Shown: in pieces, positions 1 through 5,016 of the stretch
How the letters are laid out: every line of letters begins with the position of its first letter
Position numbering within the stretch: the first letter of the stretch is position 1
Assembly: GCA_030655795.1 (NCBI GenBank)
Contig: JAUSPJ010000230.1
Location: forward strand, 1 to 5,135
Length of the DNA stretch: 5,135 nucleotides
Reading direction: 5' to 3'
Source: Fidelibacterota bacterium
GTDB taxonomy: Bacteria; Fidelibacterota; UBA2242
The notes under the pieces: model-generated
What the model was told of the DNA's origin: nothing
The model's input: the letters and a program-made list of their open reading frames with translations, nothing else
Databases searched by the model: none
Made by a program: the position numbers and the translations under genes

Positions 1-1
1 T

Positions 2-286
2 GATGAATGGGATCATAAGCTGTCTAAGGATGATAAGAAAATGATCAAAGATGCACTCGATTTCATCGGGTTGAAAGCAGGCTTTGGCGCCGAGTATTTT
101 TTTAATGAGCATGTATCTATCGGCGGTGAGTTCGGATTGAGGCTTTTATTTAATAGTTATAAGGATGAAGGCACTGATGAAGATATTTATAATGGTGTTG
201 TTGAATACAGAAGAAAGTGGAAAGACCAGTTATCTGCAACACTTGGCGTGACTTATACATCATTTTCTTTAAATTTCATTCTGTAG
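2..286 (+). CDS. C-terminal fragment of a probable outer-membrane beta-barrel protein
   Basis: The frame is open from the left edge (GAT at position 2) to a TAG at 284-286, giving 94 residues of a protein whose start lies outside the window. After a charged stretch (DEWDHKLSKDDKK) come alternating polar/hydrophobic segments that look like amphipathic beta strands: LKAGFGAEYFFNEHVSIGGEFGLRLLF, then a charged loop (YKDEGTDEDIYNGVVEYRRK), then the final strand LSATLGVTYTSFSLNFIL. The pattern 'G-x-G-AEYFFNEHVSIGGEFG' is typical of small outer-membrane barrels of the OmpW/OmpA-barrel kind, in which a strand, a short turn and another strand repeat. The last residue is Leu rather than the usual terminal Phe, though Phe is two residues earlier. 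An internal ATG at 41 is not the true start, because the frame continues upstream of it. The family assignment rests on strand pattern only. The gene converges on xerD with a 42 nt gap. Confidence 0.6.
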   Translation, partial: DEWDHKLSKDDKKMIKDALDFIGLKAGFGAEYFFNEHVSIGGEFGLRLLFNSYKDEGTDEDIYNGVVEYRRKWKDQLSATLGVTYTSFSLNFIL

Positions 287-328
287 GATAGAAGCATTGC
301 CATAATCAGACATCTGCAAATAAACTCA

Positions 329-1219
329 TTACCACCTCGGGTGAAATGTTCGATGTTGTTCAATCAGGTATTCCCGGTCCAGATGGGTATAGATTTGAGT
401 GGTTGCAATATCGGAATGTCCCAGCATTTCCTGGACGGCCCGGAGATTTGCGCCGCCTTCCAGCAGATGTGTGGCAAAAGAATGCCGGAAGACGTGGGGA
501 CTGACCTGCTTCCTGATTCCGGCAAGCTTCACGTACTGCTGAATAATTTTCCACACTCCCATGCGGGACAGCGGCGTTCCCCGCATATTTAAAAAGAGAA
601 TATCACCGCTCTTCGTCGATCGTAACAGCAGCGAGCGCACGGCGCTAATGTAATTCTTCAGATATTTCCTGGCACGGTCGCCAAAGGGAATAATGCGTTC
701 CTTCGAGCCTTTTCCCAGCACCCGGATCACGTTATGCTGGAAAAAGACGTTATTCATTTCCAGAGTTGTCAACTCCGACACGCGCACACCGGTCGAATAG
801 AGCATCTCTATAATTGCCCGGTCACGGATACCTTTATTCGTATTAACATCGATTGTGTCCATGATCGCTTCGATCTCGTTCAGATCCAGGATTTTGGGCA
901 GCCTGGCCGGTATGCGCGGGGACTGGAGCAGTTCCGCCGGATTGGTCTGGACAATATTCTCTCCCATCAGGAATCTGTGAAAAGAACGAATCGAAGAAAA
1001 GTTCCTGGAGAGACTGCTGGCGACAAGCCCAATATCCGTCAGAGTATTGATAAATTTCTGAATAACCTTGATATCGATCTGATCCGGACGCTTTATTCCC
1101 TCTTCCTGAAGAAACTGGCAATAACGGCCCAGATCATTCCGGTAAGCGTCGAGAGTATTTCCGGACAGATTACGTTCTATAGTGAGATAATTGATAAAAT
1201 CTTGAACTAAATGTTGCAT
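329..1219 (-). CDS. xerD: Site-specific tyrosine recombinase XerD (XerC/XerD family)
   Basis: Complete 296-residue tyrosine recombinase, close to the 298 residues of E. coli XerD. It is expected to act in the cytoplasm at dif, with a XerC partner, to resolve chromosome dimers. Residues 1-85 are the N-terminal SAM-like core-binding domain (FINYLTIERNLSGNTLDAYRNDL). Residues from about 108 form the catalytic domain. All catalytic residues are visible: R146 (STGVRVSEL), K170 (LGKGSKER), H242 and R245 (PHVFRHSFATHLL), H268 (LGHSDIATTQ) and nucleophile Y277 (IYTHL). Each sits two residues before its E. coli XerD counterpart, and the C-terminus HPRW resembles the XerD ending. The ATG at 1219 is directly preceded in frame by a TGA, so no earlier start is possible. 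There is no good Shine-Dalgarno just upstream; a GAGGA lies about 20 nt away, inside the upstream repeat. XerC or a mobile-element integrase are alternatives, but no integrated element is seen nearby. Confidence 0.93.
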   Translation of the reverse strand: MQHLVQDFINYLTIERNLSGNTLDAYRNDLGRYCQFLQEEGIKRPDQIDIKVIQKFINTLTDIGLVASSLSRNFSSIRSFHRFLMGENIVQTNPAELLQSPRIPARLPKILDLNEIEAIMDTIDVNTNKGIRDRAIIEMLYSTGVRVSELTTLEMNNVFFQHNVIRVLGKGSKERIIPFGDRARKYLKNYISAVRSLLLRSTKSGDILFLNMRGTPLSRMGVWKIIQQYVKLAGIRKQVSPHVFRHSFATHLLEGGANLRAVQEMLGHSDIATTQIYTHLDREYLIEQHRTFHPRW

Positions 1220-1242
1220 TCACAGAATTAAAGCAATTTTCC

Positions 1243-1267
1243 TCAAAGAGACCTTCTCATGAGGCAA
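1243..1267. repeat. Short dispersed repeat, copy A
   Basis: A 25 bp unit beginning TCAAAGAGAC and ending TGAGGCAA. Both ends are identical to copy C at 1421-1444; only the centre differs. The centre contains the 8 bp palindrome CTCATGAG (1256-1263), and CCTCA (1241-1245) pairs with TGAGG (1260-1264), so the unit can form a small hairpin. It lies 24 nt upstream of the xerD start. Confidence 0.6.
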
Positions 1268-1326
1268 AAGTTTTGTCCTATGTGACGAAATTCTTTGATT
1301 ATGCGGATATATTAACCACCCCTTTC

Positions 1327-1350
1327 TCACAGAGACTCCTGGTGGAGTAA
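1327..1350. repeat. Short dispersed repeat, copy B (inside the 75 bp inverted repeat)
   Basis: A 24 bp unit, TCACAGAGAC followed by TCCTGGTGGAGTAA, identical to copy C at 18 of 24 positions without gaps. Its centre is a short hairpin: ACTCC (1335-1339), a TGGT loop and GGAGT (1344-1348). The changes relative to copy C affect both sides of the stem, so pairing is kept, which suggests the folded form matters or that the element spreads as a hairpin. Confidence 0.5.
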
Positions 1351-1358
1351 TCCCCTTC

Positions 1359-1370
1359 CGGCAGCTGCCG
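1359..1370. repeat. Perfect 12 bp palindrome CGGCAGCTGCCG
   Basis: CGGCAG is followed directly by its reverse complement CTGCCG. Flanking CCTT (1354-1357) and AAGG (1371-1374) extend the symmetry with one unpaired C at 1358. It forms the inner stem of the 75 bp element. It is not followed by a run of T on either strand, so it does not look like a classical intrinsic terminator. Confidence 0.65.
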
Positions 1371-1398
1371 AAGGAAAGAGGGGAGGTTACAAACTTTA

Positions 1399-1404
1399 AT
1401 TATA
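1399..1404 (-). promoter_or_regulatory. Candidate -10 box (TATAAT) for xerD
   Basis: On the minus strand this reads TATAAT, a perfect match to the sigma-70 -10 consensus, about 180 nt before the xerD start. The region 17 nt upstream reads TCTTTG, which overlaps repeat copy C and is a poor -35 match, so only the -10 element is supported. Chance occurrence in this AT-rich patch is quite possible. If real, transcription toward xerD would run through the 75 bp hairpin and repeat A as a long 5' leader. Confidence 0.22.
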
Positions 1405-1420
1405 GGACATTTCTTTTGTT

Positions 1421-1444
1421 TCAAAGAGACTTCCGGTGAGGCAA
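1421..1444. repeat. Short dispersed repeat, copy C
   Basis: A 24 bp unit, TCAAAGAGAC then TTCCGGTGAGGCAA, in the same orientation as copies A and B. CTTC and GAGG around a CGGT loop form a short stem with one G-T pair. It lies 13 nt after the gmhA stop in the minus-strand direction. It could therefore lie in the 3' end of the gmhA message or at a processing site, but nothing in the sequence proves a role. Confidence 0.55.
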
Positions 1445-1457
1445 TTTGGTATATTTA

Positions 1458-2060
1458 TCACTTACGGGCAATTACCGACTGTTCCAGAAGATCACATAAG
1501 ATATGTCCGATAGTGATATGGGCTTCCTGAATCCGCTGCACGCTGTCAGACGGCACAATAATACTGAAATCTGCGATTTGTGCCATTTCGCCGCCGCTGC
1601 CACCAGTCAATGCCACCGTCTTGAGACCATTTTCGGCGGCATAGTTCATCGCCTGAATTACGTTTTTTGAATTACCGCTGGTACTGATTCCAATCAGGAT
1701 ATCGCCGGATCTTCCAAAAGCTTCCACCTGCCGAACGAATACAGTAGCGAAATCGTAATCATTCGCCAGAGCCGTCAATGTCGATGTGTTTGTCGTCAGC
1801 GCCAAAGCCGGGATGGCTTTACGTTCTTTGTTTAAGCGGGCAACCAGTTCAGCCGCGATATGCTGGGCATCGGCGGCGCTGCCGCCATTTCCACACAGTA
1901 GAATCTTCGCACCCTCCGCAACCGCCGCAATCAGCATTTCGGCAGCATCGGCAATGCTGTCACTGCAACCGGCTGACAACGCCTCTTTGACCCGGGCGCT
2001 TTCGAGCAGCTGTTGTTTTATTTCTGATTGAATGGAGTCCCGGGAAATAATCGCTGACAC
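1458..2060 (-). CDS. gmhA: Phosphoheptose isomerase (sedoheptulose 7-phosphate isomerase, SIS domain)
   Basis: Complete 200-residue single SIS-domain protein of GmhA length (about 190-200). GmhA converts sedoheptulose 7-phosphate to glycero-manno-heptose 7-phosphate in the cytoplasm, the first step to ADP-heptose for lipopolysaccharide core or other heptosylated surface glycans. Visible motifs are CGNGGSAADAQHIAAELV (residues 56-73, phosphate loop), TTNTSTLTALANDY (89-102), GISTSGNSKNV (124-134) and RIQEAHITIGHILCDLLE (176-193). The zinc ligands known in GmhA are present as H67, E71, Q178 and H186, which favours GmhA over other SIS proteins such as DiaA. The start is GTG at 2058-2060: it overlaps the TAG of the upstream gene by one base and has AAGGA nine nt upstream (2070-2074). 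Overlap with the GGGP synthase gene implies translational coupling. The rest of the heptose pathway is not in the window. Confidence 0.9.
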   Translation of the reverse strand: MSAIISRDSIQSEIKQQLLESARVKEALSAGCSDSIADAAEMLIAAVAEGAKILLCGNGGSAADAQHIAAELVARLNKERKAIPALALTTNTSTLTALANDYDFATVFVRQVEAFGRSGDILIGISTSGNSKNVIQAMNYAAENGLKTVALTGGSGGEMAQIADFSIIVPSDSVQRIQEAHITIGHILCDLLEQSVIARK

Positions 2061-2812
2061 TAGGAATTTTCCTTAATATGGACAGCCCGGGCAAATTCGT
2101 TGATGAGTTTTATATTTTCGGAATCATCGTAAATATTTCCGGTAACAATAAATGTCGCTCCGGCCTCGGATTTCAGGCGGGCCTCTTCAGGTGTCCGGAT
2201 GCCGCCGCCAACGATTACCGGAATATCAATATAACTTGATACGGCTTTTACAATCTGATTCGGAATGGACCGCTGAGCGCCGCTGCCGGCTTCCAGATAC
2301 ACCGTGCTCATTCCCATATACTGCGCTGCCAGGGCATGAGCCATGGCAATTTCGGGTTTGTTCACAGGCATCGGTTTTGTATTGCTCATGAACTCCGCGG
2401 TTGTCGTCTGTCCGGATTCAAACAGCATATAGCCGGTGGAAATCGGTTCGATATTCAATTTTTTAATCGTCGGAGCAGCGATCACATGATCGCCGAAAAG
2501 CAGGTTCGGATTGCGACCGCTGATAACCGATAAATATAAAATGGCATCGGCTTTACAGGATAACTGCTGCAACGAGCCCGGAAATATGATGATCGGCAAG
2601 GCGCTGTTTTCTTTGACAATTTCCAGTGAATTCTGAAAATCCGCTCCGATAATCAGGCTGCCGCCCACTAATATCGCATCGGCGCCCTGAGCACATATCT
2701 CCCGTACAAAATCTTTCAACTCGGCATCCTTCCGGGTATCCGGATCGATCAGGACAAAATATGCCCCTCCTTTTTTCTGCGCTACGGATTTAAGATTATC
2801 GAATACTTTCAT
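2060..2812 (-). CDS. Geranylgeranylglyceryl phosphate synthase family protein (bacterial group II type, PcrB/GGGPS fold)
   Basis: A TIM-barrel prenyltransferase of 250 residues. Members join a polyprenyl diphosphate to sn-glycerol 1-phosphate through an ether bond, the first committed step of archaeal membrane lipids; bacterial relatives occur in Bacteroidetes and other FCB lineages, and as PcrB in Bacillus. Family motifs appear in order: LIDPD (21-25), VGGS (49-52), IFPGS (76-80), SGRNPNLLFGDHVIAAP (98-114), STGYMLFESG then the SNTKPMP segment (125-149), YLEAGSGA (172-179), VGGGIR (201-206) and TGN (224-226). The long insert with SNTKP is characteristic of group II GGGPS rather than the shorter PcrB. 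I chose the ATG at 2810-2812, five nt after the gcvPA stop. A TTG three codons earlier (2821) overlaps that stop but has no better ribosome site. Product chain length (C20 or other) cannot be told from sequence alone. Confidence 0.9.
   Translation of the reverse strand: MKVFDNLKSVAQKKGGAYFVLIDPDTRKDAELKDFVREICAQGADAILVGGSLIIGADFQNSLEIVKENSALPIIIFPGSLQQLSCKADAILYLSVISGRNPNLLFGDHVIAAPTIKKLNIEPISTGYMLFESGQTTTAEFMSNTKPMPVNKPEIAMAHALAAQYMGMSTVYLEAGSGAQRSIPNQIVKAVSSYIDIPVIVGGGIRTPEEARLKSEAGATFIVTGNIYDDSENIKLINEFARAVHIKENS
2070..2074 (-). promoter_or_regulatory. Ribosome binding site deciding the gmhA GTG start
   Basis: The minus strand reads AAGGA with nine nt to the GTG at 2058-2060. It lies inside the last codons of the GGGP synthase gene. 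It supports GTG over any internal start for gmhA. Confidence 0.6.
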
Positions 2813-2817
2813 ACAGG

Positions 2818-4158
2818 TCAAAATTTAGACAAAAAATTGATAAAATCATCCATTTCTTGTTGACTGCGTTTTTCTGTGACGGCAATCAACAAGCGGTTCT
2901 TCCATTTTTCATAGAATTTACCCAAATCGACACCGGCAAAAAACTGTTTCTCAAGAGCGGCTTTCACGATTGTTTCCGCCGGAACGGGAGTTTCAATAAC
3001 AAACTCATAAAAAAACGGAGTCTTTCCAAATGCCATCGAAAAATTCGGTAATGCCGCAATTTTTTCCGCAAGATAATGGGCATTACTCAAGGACAATTTC
3101 GCCACCTGTTTCAAGCCGGCTTTACCGATCAGGGACAGGTAAATGGTCGCGGCCAGGGCCATCAGGGCCTGATTGGTGCAGATATTGGACGTGGCTTTTT
3201 CACGACGGATATGCTGTTCACGGGTCTGCAGGACGAGCACGTAACCGCGTTTACCGTCAATATCCACAGTCTCGCCCACGATCCGGCCGGGCATGTTCCG
3301 GATAAGGTCTTTTTTTGCGGTAAAAATCCCGAGGTAGGGCCCACCGAAAGATTGATGAATTCCCAGCGCCTGTCCTTCCGCAACGGCAATATCGGCATCC
3401 AGTTCACCCGGCGTTTTTAACAGCGCCAGCGCCACCGGATTTACCGACATAATCAGGAGGGATTTATTCGCATGCAATTTTTCGGCAATGCCGTTGAGAT
3501 CTTCAATATTTCCAAAGAAATTCGGCGATTGTATCAACAAAGCCGCAATCTGATCATCCAGCAGCTCATCCAATTTACCGAAATCAGTAGCGCCTGCGGA
3601 TTCCGGTAAATACTGAATCTCAATTGCTCTGGTCTGAAGGTAGGTTTCCAGTACTTTCAGGGAATTAGCGTTGATCAGTTCTGAAACCAGGATTTTATTC
3701 CGGCGGGTTTTATTCACAGCCATGATAGCGGCTTCGGCCAGAGCTGTCGCACCGTCATACATTGAAGCATTGGCCACTTCCATATCCATCAGATGACAGA
3801 TCATGGATTGATATTCGTATATGGACTGCAGAGTACCCTGGGCAACTTCCGGCTGGTACGGCGTATAGGCCGTATAAAATTCCGAGCGGCTGATTAAAAA
3901 GTCCACCGCCGCGGGAATAAAATGATCGTAACTGCCGCCCCCTAAGAAAGATACCATCGAGTCGGTATCCAGGTTTTTCCCGGCCATCCCGCCAATCTTC
4001 TTTGTCGCTTCCAGCTCCGATAGTGATTCAGGCAGTTTAATCCGGCATTTTTGGAGAAATTTACCGGGAATATTTTTGATCAGATCCTCAAACTTCTCAA
4101 CACCGATCGCCTGCAGGATCTCTTTCTCAATATCCCTTGTATTTGGAATATAATGCAT
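2818..4158 (-). CDS. gcvPA: Glycine dehydrogenase (decarboxylating) subunit 1, GcvPA
   Basis: Complete 446-residue N-terminal half of the split P-protein, a usual length for GcvPA. With GcvPB it decarboxylates glycine and passes the aminomethyl group to lipoyl-GcvH in the glycine cleavage system. Conserved segments are MHYIPNT (1-7), FLGGGSYDHFIP (71-82; most relatives have FLGAGAYDH), YTAYTPYQPEVAQGTLQ (95-111), NASMYDGATALAEAA (130-144), EGQALGIHQSFGGPYLG, GRIVGETVD and TREQHIRREKATSNICTNQAL. The PLP-binding lysine lies in GcvPB, so its absence here is normal. The ATG at 4156-4158 follows the gcvH stop by 5 nt, which suggests coupling; there is no strong Shine-Dalgarno. The oddity is context: gcvPB normally follows, but here a GGGP synthase does. 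The enzyme can only work if gcvPB is encoded elsewhere in the genome. Confidence 0.96.
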   Translation of the reverse strand: MHYIPNTRDIEKEILQAIGVEKFEDLIKNIPGKFLQKCRIKLPESLSELEATKKIGGMAGKNLDTDSMVSFLGGGSYDHFIPAAVDFLISRSEFYTAYTPYQPEVAQGTLQSIYEYQSMICHLMDMEVANASMYDGATALAEAAIMAVNKTRRNKILVSELINANSLKVLETYLQTRAIEIQYLPESAGATDFGKLDELLDDQIAALLIQSPNFFGNIEDLNGIAEKLHANKSLLIMSVNPVALALLKTPGELDADIAVAEGQALGIHQSFGGPYLGIFTAKKDLIRNMPGRIVGETVDIDGKRGYVLVLQTREQHIRREKATSNICTNQALMALAATIYLSLIGKAGLKQVAKLSLSNAHYLAEKIAALPNFSMAFGKTPFFYEFVIETPVPAETIVKAALEKQFFAGVDLGKFYEKWKNRLLIAVTEKRSQQEMDDFINFLSKF

Positions 4159-4163
4159 AGGTC

Positions 4164-4538
4164 TCAGATCAGTTTTTTATAATCTTCATGACTCAGGAGT
4201 TCGGACAACTCAGACGAATCCGATAGTTTAATTTTCACAATCCAGCCTTCACCAAAAGGATCCTGGTTAATCAGTTCAGAATTGTCATTTAATGCGTCAT
4301 TTACCTCAATAATTTCGCCGGACAATGGGCTATAAATATCGGCCACGGTCTTGACGGCCTCAATAGTGCCAATCGAATCACCTTTCTTAGCGGTAATGCC
4401 CATTTCGGGCAGTTCCACATAGACCACATCGCCCAGTTCTCCGGCTGCGTACTCTGTTATCCCAATGGTTGCAAGATCTGCTTCGACAAGTGCCCACTCG
4501 TGATCATTGGTATACTTGAGATTCTCTGGTACGTTCAT
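4164..4538 (-). CDS. gcvH: Glycine cleavage system H protein (lipoyl carrier)
   Basis: Complete 124-residue GcvH, within the usual 120-130. It carries the lipoyl arm that shuttles the aminomethyl group among the P, T and L proteins in the cytoplasm. The lipoylation site is K63 in GTIEAVKTVADIYSPLSGEI; the common form is ESVK-A-V-SDIYSP. Other hallmarks are KYTNDHEWA near the N-terminus, IGITEYAAGELGDVVYVELPE (25-45), and NQDPFGEGWIVKIKL followed by the C-terminal helix ending HEDYKKLI. The ATG at 4536-4538 has a strong Shine-Dalgarno. The gene sits 28 nt downstream of accC and 5 nt upstream of gcvPA, fitting one transcript. In some bacteria GcvH also relays lipoate to other complexes; nothing here tests that. 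Confidence 0.97.
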   Translation of the reverse strand: MNVPENLKYTNDHEWALVEADLATIGITEYAAGELGDVVYVELPEMGITAKKGDSIGTIEAVKTVADIYSPLSGEIIEVNDALNDNSELINQDPFGEGWIVKIKLSDSSELSELLSHEDYKKLI

Positions 4539-4545
4539 TAACGCT

Positions 4546-4552
4546 CCTCCTT
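4546..4552 (-). promoter_or_regulatory. Strong ribosome binding site of gcvH
   Basis: The minus strand reads AAGGAGG, seven nt before the gcvH ATG. It is the best Shine-Dalgarno in the window and lies in the only real gap (28 nt) of the minus-strand run, so gcvH is probably translated independently of accC. No promoter is recognisable in this AT-rich gap. Confidence 0.8.
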
Positions 4553-4566
4553 AAAGAAATTGTTTA

Positions 4567-5016
4567 TTAAAATTTAAAATCATTTAAAAAATCAATATGA
4601 AAATCACCGGCCCTGAATGCCGGATCTTTAATGATTGCCTTGTGAAAGGGAATTGAAGTCGCTACCCCTTCGATAATCGTCTCATCCAATGCCCGCTCCA
4701 TACGGGCGATGGCTTCCTCCCGATCTTTACCGTGGGTTATCAGCTTCCCCAGCAGTGAATCATAATTTGAGGGGATTTCATAACCGGCATAGACATGCGT
4801 ATCCATCCGCGTGCCCGGACCGCCGGGGGCATGAAATGCGGTAATTTTCCCCGGCGAAGGCTGAAAGTTTTTATAAGGATCTTCAGCATTGATCCGGCAC
4901 TCAATTGAATGTCCGCGTAACCTGAACTTGCGCAGCCATCGGGGCAATTTTAATCCATTTGCGATATTGATTTGCTCTTTCAGCAGGTCAAAACCGGTAA
5001 CCATTTCCGTCACCGG
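4567..5016 (-). CDS. accC: Biotin carboxylase AccC, C-terminal part, cut at a strand-switch junction
   Basis: 149 codons encode the C-terminal third of biotin carboxylase, the ATP-dependent subunit that carboxylates biotin on its carrier protein, usually for acetyl-CoA carboxylase. Visible are PVTEMVTGFDLLKEQI, then RGHSIECRINAEDP with the arginine equivalent to E. coli R338, then PSPGKITAFHAPGGPG, HVYAGYEIPSNYDSLLGKLI and the end GDFHIDFLNDFKF, followed by TAA. Homology starts at the proline equivalent to E. coli P298. One codon earlier the expected His is replaced by CAG, then TGA at 5020-5022, so upstream homology ends abruptly. The preceding part of the protein is found on the opposite strand (5007-5135). 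The GTG at 5011-5013 is a conserved internal valine, not a start. A related acyl-CoA or pyruvate carboxylase subunit is possible, but the end matches free-standing AccC. Confidence 0.88.
   Translation of the reverse strand, partial: PVTEMVTGFDLLKEQINIANGLKLPRWLRKFRLRGHSIECRINAEDPYKNFQPSPGKITAFHAPGGPGTRMDTHVYAGYEIPSNYDSLLGKLITHGKDREEAIARMERALDETIIEGVATSIPFHKAIIKDPAFRAGDFHIDFLNDFKF
5007..5016. other. Inversion/chimera junction with 10 bp shared sequence
   Basis: The 10 bases CCGTCACCGG encode AccC residues on both strands: plus strand CCG TCA CCG (P-S-P of PSPAVTED), minus strand CCG GTG ACG (P-V-T of PVTEMVTG). The intact gene would therefore carry this 10-mer and its reverse complement about 155 bp apart. 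Recombination, template switching or mis-assembly between these inverted repeats yields exactly this junction. Confidence 0.8.

Larger units (their letters stand above)
1314..1388. repeat. 75 bp imperfect inverted repeat (hairpin-forming intergenic element)
   Basis: The left arm AACCACCCCTTTC (1314-1326) matches the reverse complement of the right arm GAAAGAGGGGAGGTT (1374-1388), with one mismatch and a two-base gap. Between them are repeat copy B (1327-1350) and a second, inner hairpin centred on CGGCAGCTGCCG (1359-1370), extended by CCTT before and AAGG after with one bulged C. Short hairpin elements bounded by AACC-CCCC and GGGG-GGTT resemble intergenic repeats I recall from Bacteroidetes-like and related genomes; this is recollection, not a database match. 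No open frame lies inside, so it would be non-autonomous if mobile. Confidence 0.6.
1220..1457. other. Repeat-rich intergenic region between gmhA and xerD
   Basis: A 238 bp stretch with no plausible gene on either strand. Almost all of it is organised as nested repeats, listed separately: repeat copies at 1243-1267, 1327-1350 and 1421-1444; a large inverted repeat at 1314-1388; and an 8 bp inverted pair at 1274-1281 and 1402-1409. The order is symmetric: repeat A, short arm, large inverted repeat carrying repeat B, short arm, repeat C. It must also hold whatever promoter xerD uses, since gmhA ends at 1458 and xerD starts at 1219 on the same strand. It contains no T-run typical of an intrinsic terminator. 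Confidence 0.8.

Noticed and set aside
287..328. Shared bidirectional terminator between the barrel-protein gene and xerD.
   Set aside because: No stem-loop or T-run is visible in the 42 nt gap.
734..1210. 158-codon open frame on the plus strand opposite xerD.
   Set aside because: It lies entirely antisense to a complete, well-conserved recombinase and its translation shows no family motif.
1285..1320. Possible dif site for XerC/XerD near xerD (ATATATTAACC resembles a XerD arm).
   Set aside because: Only about 7 of 11 positions match the XerD arm, and no credible XerC arm lies six bases away. dif need not be near xerD.
1351..1390. Intrinsic terminator based on the CGGCAGCTGCCG hairpin.
   Set aside because: No T-run follows the stem on either strand, and the stem is part of a larger repeat-like element.
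1243..1444. CRISPR array from three 24-25 bp repeats.
   Set aside because: The repeats are degenerate, the intervals (59 and 70 bp) are too long and contain other repeat structure, and there are no cas genes.
1786..2031. Cys/Ala/Ser-rich plus-strand frames opposite gmhA.
   Set aside because: Shadows of the gmhA reading frame with low-complexity composition and no domain signal.
4567..5013. Complete small 148-residue protein starting at GTG 5013.
   Set aside because: That GTG is an internal conserved valine of AccC (PVTEMVTG), and the ATP-grasp domain upstream is missing because of the strand-switch junction.
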